Below the pieces are notes generated by a model, which saw only the letters and a program-made list of their open reading frames with translations, was not told the DNA's origin and did not search any database. From Gammaproteobacteria bacterium (GTDB lineage: Bacteria; Pseudomonadota; Gammaproteobacteria; Steroidobacterales; Steroidobacteraceae): DNA of 62,542 bases. The translations under genes and the position numbers were made by a program. This document shows, one piece after another, positions 16,600-24,887 of this stretch. Position 1 is the first letter of the stretch; each line of letters begins with the position of its first letter. The stretch spans positions 1-62,542 of the forward strand of contig SCUD01000183.1 of the NCBI GenBank assembly GCA_004297335.1, read 5' to 3'.

Positions 16600-17832
16600 A
16601 TGTCACGGGCCAAGCCGCGCGTCCTGCTGATCGTCACGCAGGACACCAAGGAAGTCGAGGGGCGCTTCCTGCGCCAGTGCCTGGAGGAAGCCGGATGCGA
16701 GGTGATCCACCTCGATCCGAGCGTCCGTCGAACCGTGGGTGGCGCCGAGATCCCTCCAGAGGAGATCGCCGCCGCTGCCGGAAAGACACTCGAGGAGATC
16801 CGGGCGATCGGCCACGAGGGCAAGATCCAGGAGGTCATGATCGCCGGTGCCACCCGCTGTGCCCTGGAAGTGCACCGGCGTCGGGGACTGTCCGGCATCC
16901 TGTCGATCGGCGGTTCAATGGGCACCACTCTGAGCACCGCCGTAATGCGCGCATTCCCCTACGGGATGCCGAAGCTGATGATTTCCACGCTGGCCTCGGG
17001 ACTGACCGAGCCGTTCGTGGGACTCAAGGACATCGCGATGCTCAACTCCGTTTGCGATATCTCGGGCGTCAACAGCATCACGCGCGAGGTGTACCGCAAT
17101 GGCGCCTTCGGGCTGGCCGGCATGGCGCAGCACTACTCGCCGAGCCCGGCCGGCGCCCGTCCGCTGGTGCTGGTCAGCACGCTGGGGACGACCGAGCGCT
17201 GCCTGCGCCGGCTGCGCGAGGCGCTGGAGGGCGATGGTTTTGAAGTGATGGTTTTTCACACCACGGGCAACGGTGGCCGAACTCTCGACTCCATCGCGGC
17301 CGAGCGTGAGGTCGTGGCGATCGTCGACTTGTCACTGGTCGAGTTGAATGATTACCTGAACAACGGCATCTGCAGCGCCGGCGCCGAGCGTGCGACGGCC
17401 GGGATCCGACGCGGAATTCCGACGGTCTTCGCCCCCGGCAATGTTGACTTCTACATCATGCCGACGCCGATGGCGACCGGCGACCGCCCGTTCGAGGGTC
17501 GCCGCTTCCATGTCCACAACGCCGCGCTGACGGCGGTGCGCACGACCGAGTCAGATCTGCAACGACTGGCGGATCATCTGGCGCAGATGCTGCGAAGCGC
17601 TGCCGGCCCGGTACGCTTCTTCGTGCCTCTCCACGGATTTTCCCATCACGACAGCACCGAGGGCCATCTGCACGATCCGTCGCTGCCGCCAAAGTTCGCC
17701 GACTACGTCGAGCGGATGTTCCCGCCTGCGGTGCAGGTGCGCCGTATCGACTCGCACATCAACGATGCGGTCTTCGCGGACGCTTTGGCGGACGCCGTGC
17801 GAGACCTGACGAGGTCGAGGATCAGCGCGTGA
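16600..17832 (+). CDS. Tm-1-like ATP-binding (UPF0261) protein
   Basis: A 410-residue protein of the UPF0261 / Tm-1-like family. Seen: RVLLIVTQDTKEVEGRFLRQ at the start, IGGSMGTTLSTAVMRAFPYGMPKLMISTLASG around residues 106-137, and a C-terminal half (VFHTTGNGGRTLDSIAAE; VFAPGNVDFYI; PLHGFSHHDSTEGHLHDP). The family name comes from the tomato Tm-1 antiviral protein, whose N-terminal domain binds ATP; bacterial roles are poorly known. It is the first gene of an operon controlled by an AraC-type operator and is coupled to the biotin-carrier gene by a GTGA overlap. It may activate or process the carboxylase substrate, which is an inference from position. Confidence 0.88.
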   Translation: MSRAKPRVLLIVTQDTKEVEGRFLRQCLEEAGCEVIHLDPSVRRTVGGAEIPPEEIAAAAGKTLEEIRAIGHEGKIQEVMIAGATRCALEVHRRRGLSGILSIGGSMGTTLSTAVMRAFPYGMPKLMISTLASGLTEPFVGLKDIAMLNSVCDISGVNSITREVYRNGAFGLAGMAQHYSPSPAGARPLVLVSTLGTTERCLRRLREALEGDGFEVMVFHTTGNGGRTLDSIAAEREVVAIVDLSLVELNDYLNNGICSAGAERATAGIRRGIPTVFAPGNVDFYIMPTPMATGDRPFEGRRFHVHNAALTAVRTTESDLQRLADHLAQMLRSAAGPVRFFVPLHGFSHHDSTEGHLHDPSLPPKFADYVERMFPPAVQVRRIDSHINDAVFADALADAVRDLTRSRISA

Positions 17833-18314
17833 CCGCAGGCCTGCCGCTCACGCCAGAGGATGTCGCCGAGATCGTCGCGATCCTCGATCGTACTCCCTAC
17901 GAGCGCTTCGAGATCGGCCTCAGCCACTACAAGCTGTCGGTGTCGCGATCCGGGAGCGGCTGGGTACAGTCCTGGGAATGGCCGGAACGGACCGAGGATT
18001 CCACCCCTGCAGCCGCCTCCGATCGCTTCACACCCGCGGCGACGCTGCCGCCCGCGGACGGAGAAAACCTGCACGTGGTCCTGGCGCCTCTGCCCGGCAC
18101 GTTCTATCGCGCGCCGCAGCCCGGCGCTCCGCCGTTCGTCGAGGTTGGCGACCGGGTCGGCATGGAGACCGTCATCGGCATTATCGAGACCATGAAGCTG
18201 ATGAGCCCAGTGCACGCCGGCATCACCGGCATCGTCGTGGCCATCCTGGTCGACAACGCCGGCGCAGTCGACGCACAGGCAGCGCTCATTCGCATCCAGC
18301 CCGACGGGCCATGA
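17829..18314 (+). CDS. Biotin carboxyl carrier protein
   Basis: A 161-residue protein with a C-terminal biotinyl domain. The biotin site is ETMKLM with Lys123 as acceptor, preceded by VEVGDRVGMETVIGIIE. The N-terminal half (LTPEDVAEIVAILDRTPYERFEIGLSHYKLSVSRSG) resembles AccB leaders, and a Pro/Ala-rich linker lies at about residues 55-80. GTG start, overlapping the previous stop; the end overlaps the biotin carboxylase start (ATGA). It carries carboxybiotin between the two enzymes encoded next. Confidence 0.9.
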   Translation: MTAGLPLTPEDVAEIVAILDRTPYERFEIGLSHYKLSVSRSGSGWVQSWEWPERTEDSTPAAASDRFTPAATLPPADGENLHVVLAPLPGTFYRAPQPGAPPFVEVGDRVGMETVIGIIETMKLMSPVHAGITGIVVAILVDNAGAVDAQAALIRIQPDGP

Positions 18315-19648
18315 TCCACCGCCTGTTCATCGCCAATCGCGGAGAGATCGCACTGCGCGTGATCAGGACTGCGCGCCGGCTCGGCATGACGACGATCCTT
18401 GGCGCTTCCGCGGCGGATCTGACTTCATTGCCGACCTGCCTCGCGGACGAGGTGGTCGGTATCGGTCCAGCGCCGTCTTCCACGAGTTACCTCTCGATCG
18501 ACAACATCGTCGCCGCGGCCCGGCAGGCACGCGCGGATGCCCTGCATCCGGGATATGGCTTCCTGTCCGAGAACGCGGCTTTCGCTCAGGCACTGGGCAT
18601 CGCCGGCATCCGGTTCACAGGGCCGGATGTCGTCAGCCTGCAGGCGATGGGCGACAAGCTGATGGCGCGGCGCATTGGCGCCGAGGCTGGCCTGCCTGTA
18701 GTTCCTGGCGGCGAAGCCGCGGATCGAGAGGCCGTGCACAGGCGTGCCGCAGACACCGGCTACCCATTGCTGCTCAAGGCGGTTGCGGGCGGCGGCGGGC
18801 GGGGCATGAAGAAGGTCGAGCGGCCCGGCGACCTGGATCATCAAATCGACCTGGCGATGGCCGAGGCTCGTGCCGCCTTCGGCGACCCCAGGATCTACGT
18901 CGAACGATTCATCGGGCACGGACGCCACGTGGAGGTACAGGTACTTAGCGATGGGCAGCGCGCCATCCACCTGGGAACTCGTGACTGCTCGATCCAGCGG
19001 CGCTTCCAGAAGCTCGTCGAGGAGGCACCGGCACCGGGATTGCCCGCAGCCGTGCACGACGCACTGACGGCGGCAGCGGTGCGCCTGGCCCGACACCTGC
19101 ACTATCGTGGTGCCGGCACCGTTGAGTTCCTGGTGGACTGTGACGGGTTTGAGTTCTATTTCTTGGAGATGAACGCGCGCATCCAGGTGGAGCACCCTGT
19201 CACCGAAGCCATCACCGGGATCGACTTGGTCGAGCAGCAACTGCTGGTCGCGGAGGGCCAGCCGCTCGGGATCACCCAGGACCATGTGAAGTGCAGTGGC
19301 CACGCCATCGAGGTGCGGATCAATGCCGAGGACTGGCGCCGTGATTTCCGGCCCTGTCCGGGCCGGGTGTCGCGTGCCTGCTGGCCAGCCGGGCCCGGCA
19401 TTCGCGTCGATACCCACATTGCCAGGGGCAGCGTCGTTCCACCGTACTATGACTCCCTGCTCGGCAAGGTGATTGTTGCCGGAAGCAACCGCAGCGAGAC
19501 GGTTGCGCGCCTGGGCGAGGCGCTCGAGTGCCTCGACATTCAGGGCGTCCAAACCACGGCCGGGCTGCAGCGGCGGATCGCGGCGGATCCGCGGTTCCTG
19601 GCAGGTGGGGTCGATACGCGCTTCTTCGAGGGCATGGGCCATGACTGA
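18311..19648 (+). CDS. Biotin carboxylase subunit
   Basis: A 445-residue biotin carboxylase of the ATP-grasp superfamily, which uses ATP and bicarbonate to carboxylate biotin. Seen: IANRGEIALRVIRTARRLGM at the N terminus, HPGYGFLSENAAFA at 79-92, the glycine-rich loop GGGGRGMKKV at about 160-169, and EMNARIQVEHPVTE with the catalytic region. The C-terminal domain ends in the usual FLAGGVDTRFFE. The ATG at 18311 is set by homology and by its ATGA overlap with the carrier gene. Because carrier and carboxyltransferase are adjacent and induced with catabolic genes, a dedicated carboxylase is more likely than the housekeeping acetyl-CoA enzyme. Confidence 0.93.
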   Translation: MIHRLFIANRGEIALRVIRTARRLGMTTILGASAADLTSLPTCLADEVVGIGPAPSSTSYLSIDNIVAAARQARADALHPGYGFLSENAAFAQALGIAGIRFTGPDVVSLQAMGDKLMARRIGAEAGLPVVPGGEAADREAVHRRAADTGYPLLLKAVAGGGGRGMKKVERPGDLDHQIDLAMAEARAAFGDPRIYVERFIGHGRHVEVQVLSDGQRAIHLGTRDCSIQRRFQKLVEEAPAPGLPAAVHDALTAAAVRLARHLHYRGAGTVEFLVDCDGFEFYFLEMNARIQVEHPVTEAITGIDLVEQQLLVAEGQPLGITQDHVKCSGHAIEVRINAEDWRRDFRPCPGRVSRACWPAGPGIRVDTHIARGSVVPPYYDSLLGKVIVAGSNRSETVARLGEALECLDIQGVQTTAGLQRRIAADPRFLAGGVDTRFFEGMGHD

Positions 19649-21119
19649 GATCGGGCTCGTCGACGTTTCCATGCGCGACGGCAACCAGAGCCTGTGGGGC
19701 GCCACCGGGCTCAACACCGCACAGATGCTGCAGATCGCCGGCAAGATGGATCGCGCCGGATTCCGGGCGATCGATTTCACTTCCTCGAGCCACATGGCAG
19801 TCGCCGTGCGGTACTTCCGCAATAACCCCTGGGAACGGATCCGGCGGGCGCGCGCGGCCATGCCGCGCACGCCCCTGCAGTTCATTACCACCGGCCTGCG
19901 CTTCATCGCCTGGCAGCAGGCCGACCCGGAGTTCATGCGGCTCGTGTACCGCCGGCTGCAACAGAACGGCATCCGGCGATTCATCATGCTCGATCCGATG
20001 CACGATGTGCCTGCTGTCATCGAGGCTTCCAGGATCATCAAGGAAGAGGGTGATGCGGAGGTGATGGTCGCACTGACCTTCACGCTGTCGGATCTTCACG
20101 ACGACCCGTTCTATGCGAATTTCGCTGCGCAGCTGGCCGGGAATCCGGACGTCGACCTGTTCTACCTGAAGGATCCGGGTGGGCTGCTGTCCCCGGAGCG
20201 CGCACGCAGCCTGGCGCGCGCCGTGAAGGCCGTGATCGGCGTCAAGGCACTGGAGATTCATTCGCACTGTACGATCGGCTACGGACCCTTCGCGGCGCTG
20301 GCGGCAGTCGAAACGGGCACGATCTCGGCCGTGCACGTCGGAATCGGCCCACTGGGCGAGGGCAGCTCGTTGCCAGAGGCCGGGAGGATGCTCGCGAACC
20401 TGCGAGAGGCGGGCCATGACGTTCCGATCGACGCGGCAATTTTGGGGACCATCAGCGATTACTGGTGGGGCCTCGCGCAGGCCGAGGGCCTGCCGCCGGG
20501 TACGCCGCAGCCCTTCGACGCCAGCTTCCTGCGACACCAGATCGCCGGCGGCGTGATGACGACGACCCGACGACAACTCGAGGAGCTGAACCTCGGCCAT
20601 CGTTTTCCGGAGGTAATCGTCGAGACGGAGCGCGTTCGTGCCGACCTGGGTCTGCCCATCATGGTCACGCCGTTTCCGCAGATGGTGTTGAGCCAGGCGC
20701 TCTTCAATGTCATCGGCACGAGCCGCTACAGCCAGGTGTCGGACCAGGTGATCCGCTACGTCCTTGGCAAGTTCGGACGGCCGACCCGACCGGTGGACCG
20801 CGCGGTGGAAGCAGCCATTCTCGATCGCCCGCGGGCCCGGGAACTCGCGACCGAGCCGGACTTTCCCACGCTGGCGGAGCTGCGCCGGCAATTCGGCCCG
20901 CATCTGGACGAGGAGGAATTCCTGCTGCGCGCGGTCATGCCGGGCGAGCAGGTGGAGGCTATGCTGCGGGCTGGCCCGAGCCGGGCCACTTATTCACCGG
21001 AGTCAGCGCCGCTGCTGAAGCTGCTGCGTGAGATGGCCGCCCGACCCGCGGTGCGCGACCTGGTCGTCGCAGGACCGGGATTCCGGTTGGCATTGCATTC
21101 CGGGCCCTCAGTTGCCTGA
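19641..21119 (+). CDS. HMGL-like carboxyltransferase (pyruvate carboxylase B / oxaloacetate decarboxylase alpha type)
   Basis: A 492-residue TIM-barrel carboxyltransferase. Seen: DVSMRDGNQSLWG (family DGxQS motif) at residues 8-20, RRFIMLDPMHDV, DLFYLKDPGGLL and the metal-binding EIHSHCTIGYG, followed by a C-terminal PYC/OADA conserved domain. Enzymes of this fold move CO2 between carboxybiotin and a keto acid or ketone. It lacks a fused biotin domain, which is supplied by the separate carrier gene. It overlaps the biotin carboxylase by 8 bases. With the PCMH-like flavocytochromes in the same regulon, an aryl-ketone carboxylase such as the one proposed for p-ethylphenol degradation in Aromatoleum aromaticum EbN1 is a reasonable hypothesis. 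Pyruvate is the conservative alternative. Confidence 0.88.
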   Translation: MTEIGLVDVSMRDGNQSLWGATGLNTAQMLQIAGKMDRAGFRAIDFTSSSHMAVAVRYFRNNPWERIRRARAAMPRTPLQFITTGLRFIAWQQADPEFMRLVYRRLQQNGIRRFIMLDPMHDVPAVIEASRIIKEEGDAEVMVALTFTLSDLHDDPFYANFAAQLAGNPDVDLFYLKDPGGLLSPERARSLARAVKAVIGVKALEIHSHCTIGYGPFAALAAVETGTISAVHVGIGPLGEGSSLPEAGRMLANLREAGHDVPIDAAILGTISDYWWGLAQAEGLPPGTPQPFDASFLRHQIAGGVMTTTRRQLEELNLGHRFPEVIVETERVRADLGLPIMVTPFPQMVLSQALFNVIGTSRYSQVSDQVIRYVLGKFGRPTRPVDRAVEAAILDRPRARELATEPDFPTLAELRRQFGPHLDEEEFLLRAVMPGEQVEAMLRAGPSRATYSPESAPLLKLLREMAARPAVRDLVVAGPGFRLALHSGPSVA

Positions 21120-21966
21120 GCTGCAGGGCGCCCTGGCCGACCGCGTACATGGCGCGCGCGCGGTCGTGTTCGACATGGACGGGACGCTGGTGCTCGGCGA
21201 TTCCTCCAACGCGGGGCATCGCCCGCTGCCCGGCGCGGTGGAGCTGCTGGCGCTGCTACGGCGGCGCGGGATCCCATTCCGGATCTTCACGAACGGTACG
21301 GCGAAGGTGCCCGCGGTCTACGCGGGCATCCTGCGCCACGCCGGTCTCGACGTGCACGATGAGGAAATGATGACACCCTCGTCAGTCGCGGCCGACTGGT
21401 TCCGGCGGCGTCGCATCCGGCGGATCCGAGTGCTCGGCCTGGACGGTGTCCAGGGACCATTGCGCGAGGCTGGGCTGGAAATCGTCGGACCGGCGGAACC
21501 GGCGGCGGGCGTCGAGGCAGTCTTCACCGGGTGGTTCCGGGAATTCACGTTTCCCGATCTCGAGGCAGCCTGCCGTGACGTCTGGGCGGGTGCCATCCTG
21601 ACGACCGCCTCGAACGTGCCGTTCTTCGCGACTCAGGGCGGCCGGGCCATTGGCGCGAGCTTCGCGATCAACGCGATGCTGCGGGCGATGACCGGACGAC
21701 GCGCACGCGTGCTCGGCAAGCCGTCCGGCACGGCGCTCCGATGCGCGGTCCGGATGATGGGATTGCCTGGTGTGGCGTGTGCGCACACTGTGGTGATCGG
21801 TGACGATCCGGCCCTGGAAATGCGCATGGCGCGCAGCGCCGGCGCGCTGGCCCTCGCTGTAACCACCGGCCTGAGCAGCCGCGACGACTTCACCCGCGCG
21901 GGGGCCGCTGCGGCTCCGAATGCGGTCCTGGATGGCCTGGGGCCCCTCGTCGCGCTATTCTCCTGA
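21112..21966 (+). CDS. HAD-family phosphatase (NagD/PGP type)
   Basis: Predicted 284-residue HAD hydrolase. Seen: motif I VVFDMDGTL, motif II region RIFTNGTAK, an alpha/beta cap, motif III GKPSGTAL and motif IV VIGDDPALEM. The pattern is NagD / p-nitrophenylphosphatase-like. The start is uncertain: TTG at 21112 overlaps the carboxyltransferase stop by 8 bases, like the other junctions of this operon. An in-frame ATG at 21028 would overlap by 92 bases and give an N-terminal extension unlike the family. Likely a phosphatase for a phosphorylated intermediate or a repair enzyme; substrate unknown. Confidence 0.82.
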   Translation: MPELQGALADRVHGARAVVFDMDGTLVLGDSSNAGHRPLPGAVELLALLRRRGIPFRIFTNGTAKVPAVYAGILRHAGLDVHDEEMMTPSSVAADWFRRRRIRRIRVLGLDGVQGPLREAGLEIVGPAEPAAGVEAVFTGWFREFTFPDLEAACRDVWAGAILTTASNVPFFATQGGRAIGASFAINAMLRAMTGRRARVLGKPSGTALRCAVRMMGLPGVACAHTVVIGDDPALEMRMARSAGALALAVTTGLSSRDDFTRAGAAAAPNAVLDGLGPLVALFS

Positions 21967-22011
21967 CCGGTCCCGACCGGGTCACTGCATCCGCACGATT
22001 GCCGGGGCGGC

Positions 22012-22027
22012 CTGTCTGGACAGACAG
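22012..22027. repeat. 16-bp near-perfect palindrome
   Basis: Arms CTGTCTG (22012-22018) and CAGACAG (22021-22027) with a 2-base centre, lying between the HAD gene and the hydrolase relic, upstream of the phosphonate cluster. It could be an operator for a dimeric regulator of the phosphonate genes or a leftover of a recombination event. Confidence 0.45.
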
Positions 22028-22030
22028 CCA

Positions 22031-22117
22031 ACTGCCGGTGTTCCGGCGGACTACTGGCAGGCGGAGGGCATGGTGATGGGTTTCGTGACGATCTGCGCCG
22101 CGCTGGAGCGCCGGTGA
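22031..22117 (+). pseudogene. C-terminal relic of an HSL-type alpha/beta hydrolase
   Basis: The frame reads [20 protein letters not shown] and ends in a stop at 22115-22117. It matches the C-terminal region of the 3758-4696 hydrolase (SGVPVDYWLAAGMVMGFVSM), including the unusual Met in place of the catalytic His. No N-terminal part is present upstream. Its stop overlaps the GTG start of the PEP mutase gene. Probably a truncated paralogue left at the border of the phosphonate cluster. Confidence 0.65.
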
Positions 22118-23745
22118 CCGCGACCGAACGCAGGACTACGCGCTTCCGGCGCCTGCTGCAGGGGCCAGAACTCGAGTTCCTGCTCGAGGCTCACAACGGC
22201 ATCAGCGCGCGCATCGCTGAGGAGGCCGGATTCAGGGGACTGTGGGCCGGGGGACTCTGCCTGTCGGCGCAGTACGGCGTGCGCGACAGCAACGAGGCCT
22301 CGTGGACCCAGGTCCTCGAGATGCTCGAGTTCATGGCGGATGCGACCACGCTGCCGATCCTGCTCGATGGCGATACCGGCTATGGCAACTTCAACAACGT
22401 GCGCCGGCTGGTGCGCAAGCTCGAGGAGCGCGGCGTCGCCGCCGTATGCATCGAGGACAAGCTCTATCCGAAGACCAACAGCTTCATCGGCGGCGAGCGC
22501 CAGCAACTCGCGGAGATCGACGAGTTCTGCAGCCGCATCCGCGCCGGCAAGGACGCGCAGCGCGACGACGATTTCTGCCTGATCACGCGCATCGAGGCCT
22601 TCATCGCCGGCTGGGGCCTTGGCGAGGCGCTGCGCCGCGCCGAGGCCTATCACGCCGCGGGCTCCGACGGCATCCTGATCCACAGCGCGCTGGCGACGCC
22701 GCGCGAGGTGCTGGCCTTCAAGCGCGAGTGGGGCGACCGCAGCCCGGTGCTGATCGTGCCGACCAAGTACTACAGCACGCCGACCGACGTATTCCGCGAG
22801 GCCGGCTTCTCGATCGCGATCTGGGCCAACCACCTGCTGCGCGCAGCCATTCCGGCGATGCAGGCCTGCGCGGCGACGCTCGCCCGCGAGCAGACACTGC
22901 TGTCGGTCGAGGACCGCATTGCTCCGGTCGCGGAGATCTTCCGGCTGCAGGGCGCCTCGGAGCTCGAGGCCGCGGAGGAACGCTACCTGCCGCGCCGGGA
23001 GCGCAACGATCGGGCGATCGTGCTCGCCGCCTCGCGGGGCAGCGCGCTCGGTGAGCTGACCGCCGACCGGCCGAAGACGATGGTCGAGGTCCGCGGCCAA
23101 CCGCTGCTGGCCCACATTGTCACGGCCTACAATGCCGCCGGCCTGAAGAACCTGACGGTCGTGCGCGGCTACCTGCCCGCGGCCGTCGCCCTGCCCGGCC
23201 TGCACTATGCGGACAACGCCGAATACGAGGACACCGGCGAGCTGTGGTCGCTCGCCCGCGGCCTGGAACATCCCGGCGAAGCCGGCGGCGACCTGTATGT
23301 CTCCTACGGCGACGTGATCTTCCGGCGCTACATCATCGACCTGCTGGCCGAACCGGCCGATGACTTCGTGATCGTCGTGGACGCCGACTGGCGCGAGTCC
23401 GCGAACCGCGGCCGCGGCGCCGACTACGTGCGCTGTTCCGAGGGGCACTCGCGCCAGGCCTATTACCGCGAGATCTGGCTGGAACGCTGCGATCCCGGCA
23501 TCGCGGAACCGGAGTGCCATGGCGAGTGGATGGGTTTCCTGCGCGTACGCGCGGGAGCCGTGCCGCGCCTGGGCGAGCTGGTCGCGGCGATGATCGCGGA
23601 ACCGAGCGGGCGCCGCGCCGGGCTCAGTGAGCTGCTGAACCGGATGGTCGCCGCCGGCGAGAAGGTCCGCGTGATCTACACGACCGGTCACTGGCTCGAT
23701 GTGGACAGCGTGGCCGACGTGCTCGCGGCCGGGCGTTTCGCGTGA
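22114..23745 (+). CDS. Phosphoenolpyruvate phosphomutase fused to a nucleotidyltransferase (PepM-PntC type)
   Basis: A 543-residue two-domain enzyme with a GTG start. Residues 1-290 are PEP mutase, which makes phosphonopyruvate from PEP and so creates the C-P bond. The diagnostic [10 protein letters not shown] lies at 114-123, with Asp58, Asp85, Asp87 and Glu114 where the known mutase has its catalytic and Mg-binding residues. Residues about 300-543 are a sugar-phosphate-type nucleotidyltransferase ([25 protein letters not shown]). Such fusions are known as CTP:phosphonate cytidylyltransferases that activate 2-aminoethylphosphonate as CMP-AEP. First gene of the phosphonate cluster, coupled by GTGA to the next. 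Confidence 0.93.
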   Translation: MTATERRTTRFRRLLQGPELEFLLEAHNGISARIAEEAGFRGLWAGGLCLSAQYGVRDSNEASWTQVLEMLEFMADATTLPILLDGDTGYGNFNNVRRLVRKLEERGVAAVCIEDKLYPKTNSFIGGERQQLAEIDEFCSRIRAGKDAQRDDDFCLITRIEAFIAGWGLGEALRRAEAYHAAGSDGILIHSALATPREVLAFKREWGDRSPVLIVPTKYYSTPTDVFREAGFSIAIWANHLLRAAIPAMQACAATLAREQTLLSVEDRIAPVAEIFRLQGASELEAAEERYLPRRERNDRAIVLAASRGSALGELTADRPKTMVEVRGQPLLAHIVTAYNAAGLKNLTVVRGYLPAAVALPGLHYADNAEYEDTGELWSLARGLEHPGEAGGDLYVSYGDVIFRRYIIDLLAEPADDFVIVVDADWRESANRGRGADYVRCSEGHSRQAYYREIWLERCDPGIAEPECHGEWMGFLRVRAGAVPRLGELVAAMIAEPSGRRAGLSELLNRMVAAGEKVRVIYTTGHWLDVDSVADVLAAGRFA

Positions 23746-24887
23746 TCACGGCGCGGGAATTCATCGGCGCCGCGGCCGGGCGCGGTTTTTCGCTGTATAC
23801 CGGCGTGCCCTGCTCCTACCTGACGCCCTTCATCAACCAGGTACTGAGCGACCGCGCGCTGCGCTACGTCGGCGCGGTCAACGAGGGCGATGCGGTGGCG
23901 ATCGCCGCCGGCGCCGTGCTCGGCGGCCGGGGCGCGATCGCGATGTTCCAGAACTCGGGCCTCGGCAATGCGGTGAATCCGCTGACCTCGCTGACCTGGA
24001 CCTTCCGGTTGCCGGTGCTGCTGATCGTCACCTGGCGCGGCCAGCCGGGCGGTGCGGCGGACGAGCCGCAGCACGAGCTGATGGGCGAGATCACGCCACG
24101 GCTGCTGGAACTGATGGACATTCCCTGGCGCCCATTCCCGGCCGCGACCGGGGAGATCGCAGCGGCCCTCGACGCCGCCACCCGGCACTTCGAGAGCGAA
24201 AGCCGGCCGTTCGCCTTCGTCATGAGCAAGGGTGCGGTGGCCGAGACGAAGCTCGACGCCGCGCCGCCGCTGCATTTGCCGCGCGCATCCGCTGCCGGCG
24301 CCGCCGTCGCGCCGGTCGCGGCCCGCCAGCAGATGCTGGCCGCGATCCAGGCTGCGCTGCAGCCCCGGGATCTGGTGATCGCGACCACCGGCTTCTGCGG
24401 GCGCGAACTCTATGCGCTGGACGACCGGCCGAACCAGCTCTACATGGTGGGTTCGATGGGTTGTGCGGTGAGCTTCGGCCTCGGCCTCGCGCTCGCGCAG
24501 CCACGCCGACGCATCATCGTCATCGATGGCGACGGCGCGCTGCTGATGCGCCTCGGCGTGCTCGCGACGCTCGGCGCCGAGCGGCCGCCGAACCTGCTGC
24601 ACCTGCTGCTCGACAACGGCATGCACGAATCGACCGGCGGGCAGGCGACGGTCGCCCGCAATGTGGACTTCTGCGCCGCCGCCGCAGCCTCCGGCTACCC
24701 GGAAACGGCGCTGGTCAACGATCCGGCCGCGCTCGGCCGGCTCGTGGCCAGTTCCGCCGCTGGACTGCGCTTCATACACGCGCCGATCCGGGCGGGGATT
24801 CCGGAAAAACTGCCGCGGCCGAAACAATCACCGGTCGAGGTCGCCGCGCGCTTCCGTGCCCAACTGCAGGGCTGCGGCGATGCCTGA
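23742..24887 (+). CDS. aepY: Phosphonopyruvate decarboxylase
   Basis: A 381-residue ThDP enzyme. Seen: catalytic Glu48 in [12 protein letters not shown], GxGN region [14 protein letters not shown] at about 71-84, and the ThDP/Mg motif from [10 protein letters not shown] (263-272) to [11 protein letters not shown] (291-301). Phosphonopyruvate decarboxylase makes the mutase reaction irreversible by forming phosphonoacetaldehyde. It is smaller than ordinary ThDP decarboxylases, as expected for this family. GTG start, 4-base overlap with the mutase gene. Confidence 0.93.
   Translation: MITAREFIGAAAGRGFSLYTGVPCSYLTPFINQVLSDRALRYVGAVNEGDAVAIAAGAVLGGRGAIAMFQNSGLGNAVNPLTSLTWTFRLPVLLIVTWRGQPGGAADEPQHELMGEITPRLLELMDIPWRPFPAATGEIAAALDAATRHFESESRPFAFVMSKGAVAETKLDAAPPLHLPRASAAGAAVAPVAARQQMLAAIQAALQPRDLVIATTGFCGRELYALDDRPNQLYMVGSMGCAVSFGLGLALAQPRRRIIVIDGDGALLMRLGVLATLGAERPPNLLHLLLDNGMHESTGGQATVARNVDFCAAAAASGYPETALVNDPAALGRLVASSAAGLRFIHAPIRAGIPEKLPRPKQSPVEVAARFRAQLQGCGDA

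Noticed and set aside
22051-23691. Minus-strand frame of about 546 codons under the PEP mutase gene
   Set aside because: Composition is dominated by Arg, Ala, Gly and Gln, as in other shadow frames, and it overlaps a convincing mutase completely.
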